From the NCBI RefSeq assembly GCF_032854445.1, contig NC_088307.1, positions 13,654,017 through 13,718,016 on the forward strand: DNA of 64,000 bases, read 5' to 3'. The number at the start of each line of letters is the position of its first letter. Position 1 is the first letter of the stretch. The translations under genes and the position numbers were made by a program. The DNA comes from Liolophura sinensis (lineage: Eukaryota > Mollusca > Polyplacophora > Chitonida > Chitonidae). Positions 21,810-34,019 of this stretch are shown here, one piece after another. The notes under the pieces are model-generated. The model was not told the DNA's origin, made no database searches, and saw only the letters and a list, made by a program, of their open reading frames with translations.

Positions 21810-24800
21810 TGTTGGCTACCCAGTTGAAATCAGCAAAAAATTGTGCATGAAAACACAGCGCCCAGGGCATTTTATACACTAAACCCACGAACAAAGTCCA
21901 TGACAATATAAAATCAAGTTTATTATTAATAATCACTAAAGTCAATTTTGTCATCAATTCAGATTCTCACATTTCAAATGTGCAACACGTAAGGATAGAT
22001 TTAAAAAAAAAAAAAAAAAACACTGAAATGCACTCCAACAACAAGGCTGTTATCACAGAATATTCCAATGATATTTACCTCAACTACGAATCTATACATC
22101 CCTGAACTCAAATATGATAAATCCAATCCAATTCAATCATAGTTGCAGCCCTTACAATTATAACCTTCAATCATGTCTACTTTGACAAAACTTATTCAGT
22201 TAATAGCCCCACACAGCCTGACTCTAGGAACATGAATTACATAATTCAAGCAACACTTTGCCTATGACAGTCCTGTAGAGTGCAAATAACTACTTTTACA
22301 AAGTACAATAACTTCTAGGGCGAAATGAAAAAATGTTGCCGTGATATATGTGTGCACCTTACGTTTAGTAGCATAAGGAAAGGGACTCCGATAGCTGATT
22401 TAACAAAGACATTAACATATCTTGAATAGTGCCGAATGGACATATAATTTCATTAGAACCTCTCCCCCCCCCCTCCAACACCTCCAATTTCCTGAATGCA
22501 CCATACAAGTAAGCTGAAATCGTGATCCTGCAGATTTACCTGGATTAATCCTAACGAGTTAAAACAACAGGTAACGCCTATAGACTCGGGTTGAGCCCTT
22601 CACCTGGGTCTGGAGGTCAGGCAGATTTGATTTGAACAAGTCAACAATTAACGCACAATGACGACAGTGTTAACAGCAAGCCTGCAGTACTTCCCAGTCG
22701 AATTATCACTCACAGTACAATCTGGTACAATTCTGCTTGAAAATGTACATGCTATACTCCTGACATTTGACATGCAATGATGCTAAGCTCTTGTTCTTGT
22801 TCACTCACGATTGAAGACAAAACCAGTCGTCTAAAACCTATATTAATCCTGGATAATGCAAGCTGCAATTAACTCTATTTGCCAAAAGTCATTTTGTTGT
22901 TCTTATACAAAATTCAGATCTCTACATCTCGCTCCCACCTGGATACAAGTACTTTTCTTATAGTGAGACATACAAACGACATGAACAAAGCATACTTATA
23001 TCTTAGCTGCTAATCCAACAGTTTGATCACATGTCCTGTCACATCATCTTTCCAAGCGTGTGAAAGTTTGGGGGGGAAGAATCCGAGCACAAAATGTGAG
23101 AATTCCCAATCCTAGTATCACTAGCAACTTTGGAGCTTTCTTACCAAATTAGCCTGTCCTTCTTAAGGAAATAAGAGGCCTGCTCACATGTACAATCCGG
23201 GTGAAATGTCAGGTGCAATGCCTGGAAATCCAGACCTACAAGGCAGCCCCTTCAATTGAGAGAATTTCCCCTAATATGTGATTTGCCATTTACCTTGTGT
23301 GGATACGCTGTGCGATTTGTTGACAGCTTCACCTGGGGGCCAGGTAAAACATCAAACATTGCCGGTCTGCTGCCCGCTCAGGTCCACGACTCTCAGGTAA
23401 AGCCAGGTGAAGTTAACGAGGCCAACAAACAGTGAGATGGCTTCAGTGTCTAGAGCTACATGTATACACCTGGGTACTTTTGATAGTTGTACCCTTTTTC
23501 ACACACAGCGATCCACGGCAAACTACAGACTTCATCCATGTGATTGTCACTGTCCAGACCTTATCAGTTAATACCTGTCACCGATCAACAGGTGTTCTCA
23601 GGTGTTTGATTGCAATCTTTACCTCAAAGTGACCAGGTACAGAAAAATTAACAGCTTACAGCCCTTGAAAAACTGTATCTACCAAAGATTATACCTGATA
23701 CCAGAACACACAAACTCAGGTGTAGAGAGGTAACATGTCAGCATATGGCAAGTCTCTCCTCCATTTCTTAGGCTTTTTCACACACAAATCAGGAGTATAA
23801 AGCAACTTCTGATACAAAAATATGTACCACTGACAAAATTTATGTTCGGATATACAAAAAAGATGATATTTTTAAACTTGCAACAACTTTTTAAGGAACT
23901 GTGTACAATATTAAAAATACATCTCTCTAAATATAATCAATAAGCAGACACATGTTATTAAATCTTAGAAATAAGACGAATTAAACACAATCACCTACAA
24001 TAACAGACACCAAAATAGGTGAATCATTCATGCACATAAAACTTGGGGGGAAAAATAAAGATTTATTGAAATACATTTTGATCAGTTTGATTTGGGAGCA
24101 CACATGTACATCTTATATGAGAGCTAGAACTTTTTTCAATAAAACTTGGATCCCCACATCATATGGATTACATATATGGTAAAGAGAAAAATACAGAAAA
24201 CAAAACTTGAGTTTTTTCAACACAATAATTACCATATATCACAATGTAAGTTTATTCTTGCTACTGATGCAGGACTAGCACATAGAACTGAATAAATCAT
24301 TAGAAAATTTACCACACCTTGGGGCAAATATCACTCTTGTCCAGACAGGCAAGTGTTTTCACAAAGACGGGTATATTACTCCAAAACAAGTTTCATTCAT
24401 TCACAACTTTGTTGTAACAGAGTCTGTGATGTTATCAAGAAGAGCTGAGTCAACAGTCAAATAACTGAAGCCCTTGACACTGAGCCAACACAATAAATCC
24501 AACTATTACCCCCAATTATCACGCTCCAGCGAGAAAGAAAACACGGCATTCATACCTGTCAGAATAAACTAAGATCATATCTGTATGTTTGGCTTGTGCG
24601 ATTATCAAATAACAGTATTTACCTGATAATCAAGACAACAAGAGACAAACAAGTTCTACATGTACTTGTCCTGAGAGCATGTCCTTACCTTTTATTATCT
24701 CAGCCAAAAGTACATTTACATGTATTGTAAATCTTCGATCTTTTCAACCACAAAAGCACTTTTGTCTACGGGATTTATGCAGGCAATTATTTTGAAAACA

Positions 24801-25470
24801 AAACTTATTTGTTTGCATCATTAAAGATCAAAGCTTCATAAAACTGTGCAAATTATTTCTCCACACCCTATAGTTCTCCAAGAATGTCTCAAATTATAGG
24901 TTGCACAGGCGTTTGAAAAGGTTGAAGAATTAGGGTATGTTAATTAAGGATAATGCAAACTGTTGTATCTTTCTTGCAGTACCTGTACAGATTGTAGAGT
25001 TTTGCAATATTTTACTGTTCTAAAATGAACTGAACAATGTAGGTATTTCTCTAATAAATCAGCCTTTAACTTTCACATGAAAACCCTTTAACATGCTTTC
25101 ACTAGTAAACCTTGCAGACAAGAATTTTCAGGTTTAATTTCATATTTTTTCCTATCACGGTATTATTACAGTATTTCAAAAGAACAACCAAAGCATCATG
25201 CACCTTCGCATAAATTACTGCATTCACTCACAACTCCAATCTGTTCCTCACAAAGTAAACAGGCAGAAAATTCATTCTGGTCACACAAAAGTCTATTTAG
25301 GCAATTGTAAATGCTCTTGGCAATGTGCCCTGAAATCAGAGGCCTCAGATCTATATTGGCTCATTGCATAAGCTCTATCAAATCTGAGAAAAAATCTCAT
25401 CTAAACAGATCACCGAGTCATACAATGTTACCATAGATTACATGCCTCATGTCTTAACTTGCTGTTTTCC
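21810..25470. other. Unique sequence with CAGGTG-rich patch
   Basis: No gene recognised. An 18-bp poly(A) lies at 22003-22020. From 23200 to 23740 CAGGT/ACCTG words are frequent. They create several splice-like pairs, including a minus piece at 23297-23335 (GGCCCCCAG acceptor, 39 bases, AAG|GTAAAT) and a plus piece at 23381-23395. I give each of those about 0.12. Confidence 0.45.
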
Positions 25471-25475
25471 CTAGT

Positions 25476-25519
25476 GGTGGTGGTGGGTTGGGGTGGGTGG
25501 GGGTGGGGGGGGGGGGGGT
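25476..25519 (+). repeat. G-rich tract, quadruplex-prone
   Basis: GTGGTGGTGGTGGGTTGGGG followed by GTGGGTGGGGGTG and a run of about 14 G. It contains at least four runs of three or more G with short loops, so it satisfies the usual G-quadruplex pattern on the plus strand. Confidence 0.85.
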
Positions 25520-28500
25520 CAGAGAGGCGGAGCATGATTAAAACAGACCAGGAATATTTTTAATGTTGCACTTTGCCCAGCCAGAGGTCTAAGTACGAAA
25601 GACAGAGCGTATTTCACCAAGTCATACAAACACTGCAAATTGCAGTTCTCTCTCTCACACTATACAAGATCGGATCTAATTGAGCTTTTCACACAGTTGG
25701 AACTTTGCAAACTTAATTCAGAACATTCTCAAGTGTTATATTACACTGCACTCAACACAGCAGGTGTATGCATACAGGTTCTACAAAACATTCAGTTTTA
25801 CATCTGATAAAGTTGAAATTCATCCATGTCCAATATCATTTCTCCAGCTTTTCATACTCGCTGTTTCAAATCACTTTAGATTTTTGTTACCAAGATACGT
25901 GTGGCTAAACCCATCAATTTGTTTGAAGTTTTTTTAATAATTACAGCACAGAATATCTTTCCATGTACATGTAGGGCCTTAGCAATACCTTAAATCCCCA
26001 AACTTTTCACTTTCAGTTTAATTTATTCACATTTATAGTTTGATTTTGGAGACAGAACTTCACTGATTGGATTGGCCAATTTTAGGGCTTCACAAAATAT
26101 CTCATTTTATCAGCCTGCATAGAATACTGCCATCAGAACACAGGCATATGAACATGTTGTAAACATGTGAAAATGTTGAAGAATTACAGTGAAGAAATTG
26201 AAGAAATTCAACGCTTCCTAAAAGACTCGCCTACAGTAGAAGAAACTGTTTCACAACACGCAGCCAAGATAGATGCCCATTCCCATACCACAGTCTGCAA
26301 TTTGCTGTGACGGCAAAAAAGACAGCGAGGTAACCTGAACTGTGAGAGAGTTTATGTTTTACGCATAATCGCTGCGTCAGCTTATCACATCTTAGCTACA
26401 GAACACCTTCAGTAGTCAGTTAGCTAACACACACACAGTGCACTGATAGTGATGAGGCTTCTTCATGTAGAGGTGTGTTGTGTGTACCTGACAGTAAATA
26501 ACCCAGGAATTTCACACGTCAGCAGAATCTCCCTCCTACCCCATCCCAAACCCCCACCCCCTTTTACTCAATCTCACTCAACAAGTCAGGGAAATAAGAC
26601 AAATAACAAAGCACTGTATTCTTCGAACCTATCTCACTGCCAGTAGTCCTAAATATGTAGTAGTTAGCATAAAGATGTAATTCCCTTAGACTGCTAGGCC
26701 ACCCTTTCAGTGTTCTCTTCTCTCCTATGTTGTTCTATACTGTTCTATGTCACTCCAGTAAAATAAATAAACGACAGGTAGGTTGGATGTGTCTGTTTGT
26801 TTGATTAAAATTAATGTCATTTTCACCTATATTTTGGTCATATCAACAAGGTGACCTACTTGTAGTAGGTCAGACCCAATGCTGACACATATAGTGCTGC
26901 CTCAATGGAACACAATGTTCAGGACACCAGACATGGCAATGGGAAATCAGACATACAAATTACATGTACTTGTCTCAAAATGTTCATGAAACATAGAGCT
27001 TTTTTCTCTAAAAAAAAAACCAAAATGAAACACCACAATATTATGATAAGACGCCTCTTTACACTGATACTAGTTTTAATATTTATTTTTAAAAATACAT
27101 TTATCAAGATTACCATGCTGAGAGAGGTGTGATTATTCTGTCCCCAAAATTCCCCCAGGGCAATCCAAGCACATTGCTCAAATGATAAAACATTTAACAC
27201 TAACACTCTAGAATTATCTCCACACACAAGAAAAGCAGCTGTTAGCAAATACCTAGATTCTTGGAATGTGTTGTTGGGTAAAACAACCCTGATGCAAAAC
27301 ACATACAAGTATAAGAGAGTCCCAAAATAAAACTCGTATATCCAGCATCTATTTGCAGACAGTGATGAGGTGCATAACAGATGGTGTTTTGGTGTATATC
27401 AGAAAGGAATACTTTCATTCTCCATGTGAAAATGGAAATAAAAAATAAAATAAAAAAAATGTTGGACATTTATTGCTTTCTGTTGATACATGCACATCAA
27501 CATAAATGGGAAATTTCTTGAAACACAATATTGTATAAGAACAGAGTAATGCGCCTTTGGGAAAATGCAAGTTATCACAACTTCATACTTTCTACTGCAA
27601 TCCCTTACATAAGGCTAGCCAAACACTGTTATTTACAAAAAGATAAGTATCACAAAATGATGACCCTCAACCTTCAAAGTTGAAGACAGCAGGAAAACCC
27701 TGGAGGTAAGAGGCCCAAAGACAGACAAAAACAAACCTAATCTCCCCCTCCGGTGTCCCACAGCCGCTCTGATCACTGCTAAACATCACAGCTAACATCA
27801 CTAGCATATGTATACTGGTCTAACTGAGGACCTGTAGAGGGAGAGTTGACCTCTGACATTTAGAGAGGTTCAAAGGTCACAGTTTCTGGTCAGTGTTCTT
27901 TCCAGAATGGCTGTCAGGTTAGAGATAGATAATATAAAGAACAAAGCCCTTAGTAGACACTCAAAAAAGAAAGGCACATTTGCTGCAACAAGAAAAAGAC
28001 AACATAAACACCACGGTTATTATATAAACCCTGCCAAAAGGCACCTACATGCAGCTCTTTAAAATCAGGATCTGGAAACTGGAAACGATCACAATGCTAT
28101 GAGCTTCTTAGAATGCTCTTTAAACGCAATACAGTGAACAGGGGGCGTTCTACATGAATGTTTTAGCGCTTTTCTGACTGACAACTCTTGAAAACACATC
28201 ATCTCTGAGGTGGGGAAATTCTACAGAATTACCACTGAAACCCTTGAAACCTTACGTCTATAAGCACCGAGACCTACAAACAGGCCTAAACTCTAGCTAC
28301 ACCCAACAGGTCTGAGATAAAACTAACAAACTTACTCTGACAAAACACATCTGCCTTATGTGCTCATTCCATCTTGTATAAGTACAAAGTCTAAAATAAA
28401 CCCAACCAACTTACTTGGACAAAACATACCTGAATTGCTGTTTTCACTACATCTAGTACAAAATGACGTACCGGCAAAAGTCAACAGCTTTGTAATAGCA

Positions 28501-28866
28501 GTAAATACAGTATGCACATATTTACTTGATGAAAAACCACAACAACAAACAGCGACACCATTTGTAACCAAGATGTGAAAGCATGCTCTTCATCTTATTA
28601 CGAAACAATAGACCCAACTGTACTTGTATTGAACGCTGAATTTCTGTCTAAAATGCATGCATTGTTGGAAATCCAAACAAAGTGCGTGTCAAAGACAAGA
28701 TGAATCTGATAGACAGCCTGGGTAGGAAATTTCTCATTAGTGCATGGTCTGGAGCAATGAAGTCAATAGGGCCTATATATGTATTCTCAAAAATCTCAAA
28801 ATAGGAGGCAACAGATGTAAACAATTGGACAGACAGACAATTGTTTGATTCCACAAAATGATGGTG
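25520..28866. other. Unique sequence, no gene recognised
   Basis: AT-rich unique DNA. It includes a possible small ORF (26173-26310, listed) and a word cluster (TTTATGTTTTACGCATAATC, TGCGTCAGCTTATC) at 26345-26400 that resembles Hox/Cdx and GATA sites. At 28330-28440 two similar segments (AACTTACTCTGACAAAACAC and AACTTACTTGGACAAAACAT) suggest an old local duplication about 70 bp apart. Confidence 0.45.
26173..26310 (+). CDS. Possible 45-codon small ORF
   Basis: ATG to TGA, peptide MLKNYSEEIEEIQRFLKDSP then TVEETVSQHAAKIDAHSH and TTVCNLL. The first half is acidic and helical-looking. The upstream in-frame TGA is at 26148-26150, so the ORF is self-contained. Two overlapping frames (one per strand) are also open, and there is no family I recognise. 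The GAA-rich start partly reflects a GAAGAAATT micro-repeat. I report it because it is complete, not because it is convincing. Confidence 0.15.
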   Translation: MLKNYSEEIEEIQRFLKDSPTVEETVSQHAAKIDAHSHTTVCNLL

Positions 28867-29071
28867 TTTTTATTTATTTAGTTAGTTGATTGGTGTTTTA
28901 CAGTGTACTCAAGAATATTTTCACGGTGGCCAGCATTATGGTGGGAGGAAACCGGGCAGAGCCCGTGGGGAAACCCATAACCATCCGCAGATTGCTAGAA
29001 GACCTTCCCACGTACAGCGGGAGAGGAAGCCAGCAAGAGTTGGACTTGAACTCACAGTGACCGCATTGGTG
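28867..29071 (-). mobile_element. SINE-A copy, 5'-truncated, with target duplication
   Basis: Tail TTTATTTATTTAGTTAGTTG, body GGTGGGAGGAAACCGGGCAG, GAAGCCAGCAAGAGTTGGAC, ending at CCGCATTGGT before the head. A 12-bp gap removes the CACTTATACGACGG part of the body. GATGGTG occurs at 28860-28866 and 29072-29078, a 7-bp target duplication abutting the truncation. Confidence 0.87.
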
Positions 29072-29079
29072 GATGGTGA

Positions 29080-32015
29080 CTTTATTATTTCAATCAACAA
29101 CGATAACGATGCTGACAAGCAAACAAGAAAATGCAAGATTGTATGTGGGAAAATAATGGTAAATTTCATCTCCTTTTACATCCATACAGCAATACAGACA
29201 GAATGATGATGAAACACTTCAAAGACACAAAACAAAAAAAATCATATAATTTCTTCTCAAGTCTATAATATAACAGCCGCATTTCACCATCACCAAAACA
29301 AAATGTCCAGAATAAGCCTGTTTTGACATTTACGTCATCCAGAACAGTTTCAAAACAGCAGAATCTATAGGTTTCACGAACTGCACTGCATGCATGTGCA
29401 AAACAGCAAGATTTTTCCTTTCTATAGCATTTAGCTGGCTTAAGATTTAATCCCTTGTGACTTCAACGTGCACGATCCTCGGCCATATCGTGCCGAGTTC
29501 AGCAGCATTTTCTGCTCCTGTTGTCCACAGCTCACAAAACAAAGCACTGCGCTCTCTCAAATCCTGACACCTTATACTCATTGTGGAATCCTCTTCTTGT
29601 CTACCTACCTCAACTGTATTGGAGAAGAGCCAGACTGGGCTTTAGATAAGTACATACACATATCTCCACTGAACAGACAAAGGTAAACAGCCAAACGGCT
29701 CGATATGTATCAATGAAATCCCCAGAACCCAAACTACAATTTCCTCCTCGTGTGAGGAAGACAATGGTTAGCTTCTTTCAACAAGATAGAAATTACGTTT
29801 AAGGATACAGGTGAAAATTTTACGTACCCTCACCACAAAGACAATTAAAAGCTTACGAGTAAAACAGTCTTGGAATTGCGTTACTGAAGTCACAGTGATG
29901 ATAAGTCATTTGAGTGTCCATATTAGAAGTAGATGACATACATGTACTTCAAAATATGATATTAAACTGCTAATAAATAATATCTCATACATAATGGCAG
30001 AAAAAAGCATTTTGCGCATGTCCTAGTGTTGGCTATATCATGAAGTATGAACTGTTTTGCTTTTATGATTTGTTGAGAATATCCTTGTCAATGGACGTAA
30101 TTCCAAAGCTGTAAATACTTAAATAGGATATAATGAAACCTTGCACAAAAGGAGATACTGCTGCTGAACATGTATATGAAGAAACTGTTTAAGCTCATTA
30201 CATCAGAATATGTAAGATGTGCAATTATGGCAAACTTTCTATGAAAATAAGTTACAAAATTCCAGCTTTGAACTTATCAGTCTGGGTGATTTGGACAAAG
30301 CCAAGAGCAATACTGAATAAGAGAAATTGATCAAGTCAAAAGCCAAAAAAAGCTCAATTACGCCAGTATATCAGTAAGATGTGCAAGTATGTAAAACAAG
30401 TAACAGAAGCCAATTGCAATTAACAGTAATTAGCAGCAGCCTACATGTAACTGTATGGTCCTTGGCATTGTACCAGGCACTGATAGTGTCATCTTAAAGG
30501 AATGGAGTAAAGACTACCTGATACTGATGACATGATTTGTAGATAGAGTACTGTCCTTCCCCTCGATTGATTTGACTGTCCATCCTTTAAGGTCACTTAA
30601 GAATATTTAAAGTGTTTGGGAGGTGTTGCAATCAAAATATCATTTTAAAGTCTTTATTGGTTCTGCAGGTGCATTTTCACATTTAGACATACACTAATAA
30701 TAACAGAAATAATTGCCAAAAGGCTACATGTAAGTTAACCGTTTGCAGAGAGGATGCAGAGACCTGAATTGCTGGATTCTCAACTTGGCCAGAATTGTTT
30801 TGAATGACTGAATGGATGAGTGTAACGTCGTACTTAAAAAATTTTCTGTCATATGACTGTGACAAATTGTGATGAAATTACAAACCGTCCACACAATATA
30901 AAAATAAAAAAAAACCTAAAAGATTTCTAGGTCTAGAATTCTGTCAACTCCCTTCCTTATCCCAAAGTATATTGCCAATTTGTGACATGATTCTTCAATA
31001 GCCACCGCAAGTCTAGAATATCATACCTGGCCAACATGTGTGTTTTCCTCAGACAGGCGTACGCCTAAATCTGGTGAGTAGATATATACAGGTAAAAGTC
31101 CCTAGAGTTATGCCTGAGATCATAATGATTTATATAAACCATGAAGAATATGGCTAGCCTAGATCTTGTTATCTCGTACAGATGCCCAGAGACAAGATTC
31201 CACTGTGATTTCCAGATTTACAGTTCGCATAAAGCATAGTTTCCTTGATCCACAATTTCAGCTCCCAACATTCCTTGATAATAACTGGCAAATTTCCAAT
31301 CCGCTCTACACAATCGTTCAAAACATAAGAAAAAAAGAGATTGTAGACAAAAAACAAAGAGATGCCCAAAACAGGAAGCAGTCTTTAAGAGCAGGTATAA
31401 TATTTTTAGGTTTGTTTATCATACAGGAAGACCCAGTGTCTTGATTAGCAGTTTAATGATATATAAAAGGAGGATATCTGGGAATGTTTTTTTTTTTTTT
31501 GTGTGCAGAAATCATATTGCCATTCTTGAGCTATAGGTCTACATGAACGCTGGCCAACACCCGTTCTTATGTTCTTCTGCAAATCTTGGACAGGAAAAAG
31601 AAACATCTCCAGTTGCTGGGGTAAATATAAAAAAAAAAAATTAAAAAAAAAACACACAGAAGACTGGGAACAAATGAAAAAAAAAAAAAGAAAAGAAAAA
31701 GCATTTGGCAGTTTGTTGTTCTTTCTGAGTTTTATCTTCCATACCCAGATACGGATGTTGCCAAGTAAATGCGAACAGGGAACAAGTCAACCTGAATACA
31801 CCTCATTTCCTCACAAACAAAGGTAATACAAGTTGGAGGTACATGTAGGAAGTCATCAAAAAATACGTCAACAAGTGCACTTACATAAAGACCTACATGT
31901 ATTTTGGACTTGTTCAACCAATACCTTCTTCCTCAAAGCACAGCACTGATATTATGATCAATCTCAAAATTGCCAGTCAGAATAGGAATCAATTAATTGT
32001 TCTTTAATGTCATTA
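29080..32015. other. Unique sequence, no gene recognised
   Basis: It includes a GC-richer patch at 29470-29640 with a short hairpin: GCACGAT (29470-29476) pairs with ATCGTGC (29487-29493). A competing pair of exon-like pieces lies at 31027-31070. The minus piece is 44 bases after ATCTACTCACCAG, encoding LGVRLSEENTHVGQ, with donor CAG|GTATGA. The plus piece is 21 bases between TTTTCCTCAG and GTGAGTAG. A/T homopolymer runs lie at 31490-31700. Confidence 0.4.
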
Positions 32016-32016
32016 T

Positions 32017-32140
32017 AATGGCATGAGAATTGATCATTGATATGAAAGGGCCAGTTTTAATGGCATGAGAATTGATCATTGATATAACAGGGCCAGGTTT
32101 AATGGCATGAGAATTGATCATTGATATAATGGCCAGGTTT
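32017..32140. repeat. 42-bp tandem repeat, three copies
   Basis: The unit begins AATGGCATGAGAATTGATCA TTGATAT and ends near GGCCAG(G)TTT. Copies start at 32017, 32059 and 32101. The third is 4 bp shorter. The unit contains the self-complementary word TGATCA. Confidence 0.9.
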
Positions 32141-32267
32141 ATGAATGAAGAAATTCTTTGTTCCCAGAATAAACCACCAACCTTTGATAAGTTATTGGAA
32201 AACCCTCCAACATTTGACATACATGTATGTCTATATTGGTGGAAGGCAACTGATCTCCAGTGAATTT

Positions 32268-32412
32268 CATGCAAGACCACACAAGAAAACACTGCTGTCT
32301 GTCTCCTGCCAACATGCATGGCCACACAAGAAAACACTGCTGTCTGTCTCCTGCCACTATGCATGGCCACACAAGAAAACACTGCTGACTGTCTTGTGCC
32401 ACCATGCATGGC
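32268..32412. repeat. 45-bp tandem repeat, about three copies
   Basis: The unit contains CACACAAGAAAACACTGCTG, TCTGTCTCCTGCCA and CATGCATGG. Copies start at 32268, 32313 and 32358. Since 45 is a multiple of three, the minus strand stays open (an AVFSCVAMH-type 15-residue repeat), which explains the 154-codon minus frame at 31993-32457 without invoking a gene. Confidence 0.9.
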
Positions 32413-32458
32413 CCTAAGAACAAAACAAGCTAGGCAATGTAGACAATTCCCCGTCAAA

Positions 32459-32535
32459 AAAGGGTGTTGAACCCGTGTCTTGTGTGATCTAACAGCTGAA
32501 TTTGGACAAGCATCTTACCTACTGTGTCACAGGCC
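32459..32535 (-). mobile_element. tRNA-like relic
   Basis: Reverse strand reads GGCCTGTGACACAGTAGGTA and, about 45 bp on, CACGGGTTCAACACCC. The first holds an A-box differing at one position from the consensus, the second a B-box-like GGTTCAACACC. The cloverleaf is not convincing. Likely an old tRNA-derived SINE head with an unknown body. Confidence 0.35.
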
Positions 32536-32539
32536 ACAT

Positions 32540-33880
32540 TCTTCATACATGTACCAGTCAGAACATGATCCTGGTTTTAATCGTCCAGACAAATCTGACA
32601 CCCAAAGGAACTAAATGAAATATCCTTCTCTGTGTAGGTCCCATTACTTTTACCAATGTCATCTTAATGACCCTACTGGACAATCTTCCTTAACCATTAA
32701 CCCACCGACAGCTATCCATGGTAAACCTCTATTCTGGGGTTAGGTTTATTCATTCATTTCAAAACAGGAAATCATCTAAAAAAAAACAACTGCCAGAAGC
32801 TTTTTAAAGTATTGAGGAAAAGCTTACCTCTTGCCAGGAAATATCTAGATCGCCTATATTATCCGACAGATTACCTCTAAAGGCTTCAACTTAAAAAAGT
32901 CCTGAGGAAAAAAGCAGCTTTAAGCTTCCATACACTTGTAACACCTTGCCTGGAAAAGTAAACGTATACTCTGCATCCTTACACAAGGAGAGTTAAGCGA
33001 AGGAGAAAAGCTTACAGTCGGAAGCAAAAAAGAAAATGGCATAAAAATCTTACCGGAATAACTGTCTTTTCTTGAGTCCAATGTGCGGCTTTTGAAAAAG
33101 CTCTCCGTGGAAACTGTAAGTACAGAAACAAGACCCTACATAAGTACATGTACAGTTCATGGAGAATTACTAGACGTCTTTGAGTGCACATAGAGGAATC
33201 ATGAACGCTGCAGCATACACACAAGTAAATTCTTGTCGTTAAAATTATGATAAAAGCTCAACTGAAATGTTAATTCTCAGAATTCTCCGTTGGCTAAGGC
33301 GTTGGTCTCACCACAGGCTATCGTTGCCTATAGCGAATGAAAGAATGAACGCCATCTCAGCCATATTTCTGGCATATCGTGACAAGAACGTGTTTAAAAC
33401 ACGATCTTTAACAATTAAATTGTAGCCTTGAATTTTGCTGGATTACTCAATGAAGACACAATCAGGGATGTTCCTGAGTACTCCACTTTTGAGTGACAGC
33501 TGAAACTAGTTATGAACAGGTCAAAGTTCAGAGTTCTTACAGGAGAGTTCAGAAGGCTCAGACTGGCGCAAATTTCTCTCCTTCCCTTACTCTTTAACCC
33601 TGAATATCTATCACCCCACCCCCACTCCCATCCCCATCCATCAAACTCCATTCCCAAGAATCTGTTACACTCATGAATGGTCAAACCTTTCTAATATCTT
33701 TCTAGTATCTTTACAGATTAAAGACACTATAAGAGTTCAGTTTTCTTTCCCTTCTTTCTTTTGTTGATGGACTTTTTTTATCTTTATTTTATTTTTTTTA
33801 CCCTAAATGACCTCAAATTTTGTCCTTGACCAAGTTGCCCTTTTTCCAGATTCTGGGAGTTCTACTGATTTTAGAAAGGT
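32540..33880. other. Unique sequence, no gene recognised
   Basis: No repeat family or gene seen. A C-rich patch (CACCCCACCCCCACTCCC) lies at 33611-33640. Confidence 0.5.
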
Positions 33881-33884
33881 GCTT

Positions 33885-34015
33885 TGAGAGGTGTTTGAAA
33901 AGTAGGATGATATTCCACTGGGAAAAAGTAAATTTTAGCACCAGAAGTAATATTGCAGGACATTTATTTGCCTCCAAAAATGCTCTTTGTGGTCAAATTT
34001 TTAGGTAACTTAGGG
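33885..34015 (+). repeat. Dispersed repeat R1, copy 3
   Basis: GAGGTGTTTGAAAAGTAGGA, TGATATTCCACTGGGAAAAA, TTTTAGCACCAGAAGTAATA and GGTCAAATTTTTAGGTAAC match the copy at 60.8 kb in order and spacing. It is one of the two best-preserved copies of the 3' half. Confidence 0.65.
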
Positions 34016-34019
34016 TAAC

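Noticed and set aside
23297-23395. Minus 39-base and plus 15-base exon-like pieces
   Set aside because: They lie in a patch full of CAGGT/ACCTG words, which mimic splice sites on both strands. Too short to judge by coding content.
31051-31071. 21-base plus-strand micro-exon
   Set aside because: Excellent acceptor and donor, but the same DNA gives an equally good 44-base minus exon. At most one can be real, and probably neither.
31993-32457. 154-codon minus-strand gene
   Set aside because: Most of the frame is the 45-bp and 42-bp repeats, whose unit lengths keep frame open. No recognisable non-repeat domain.
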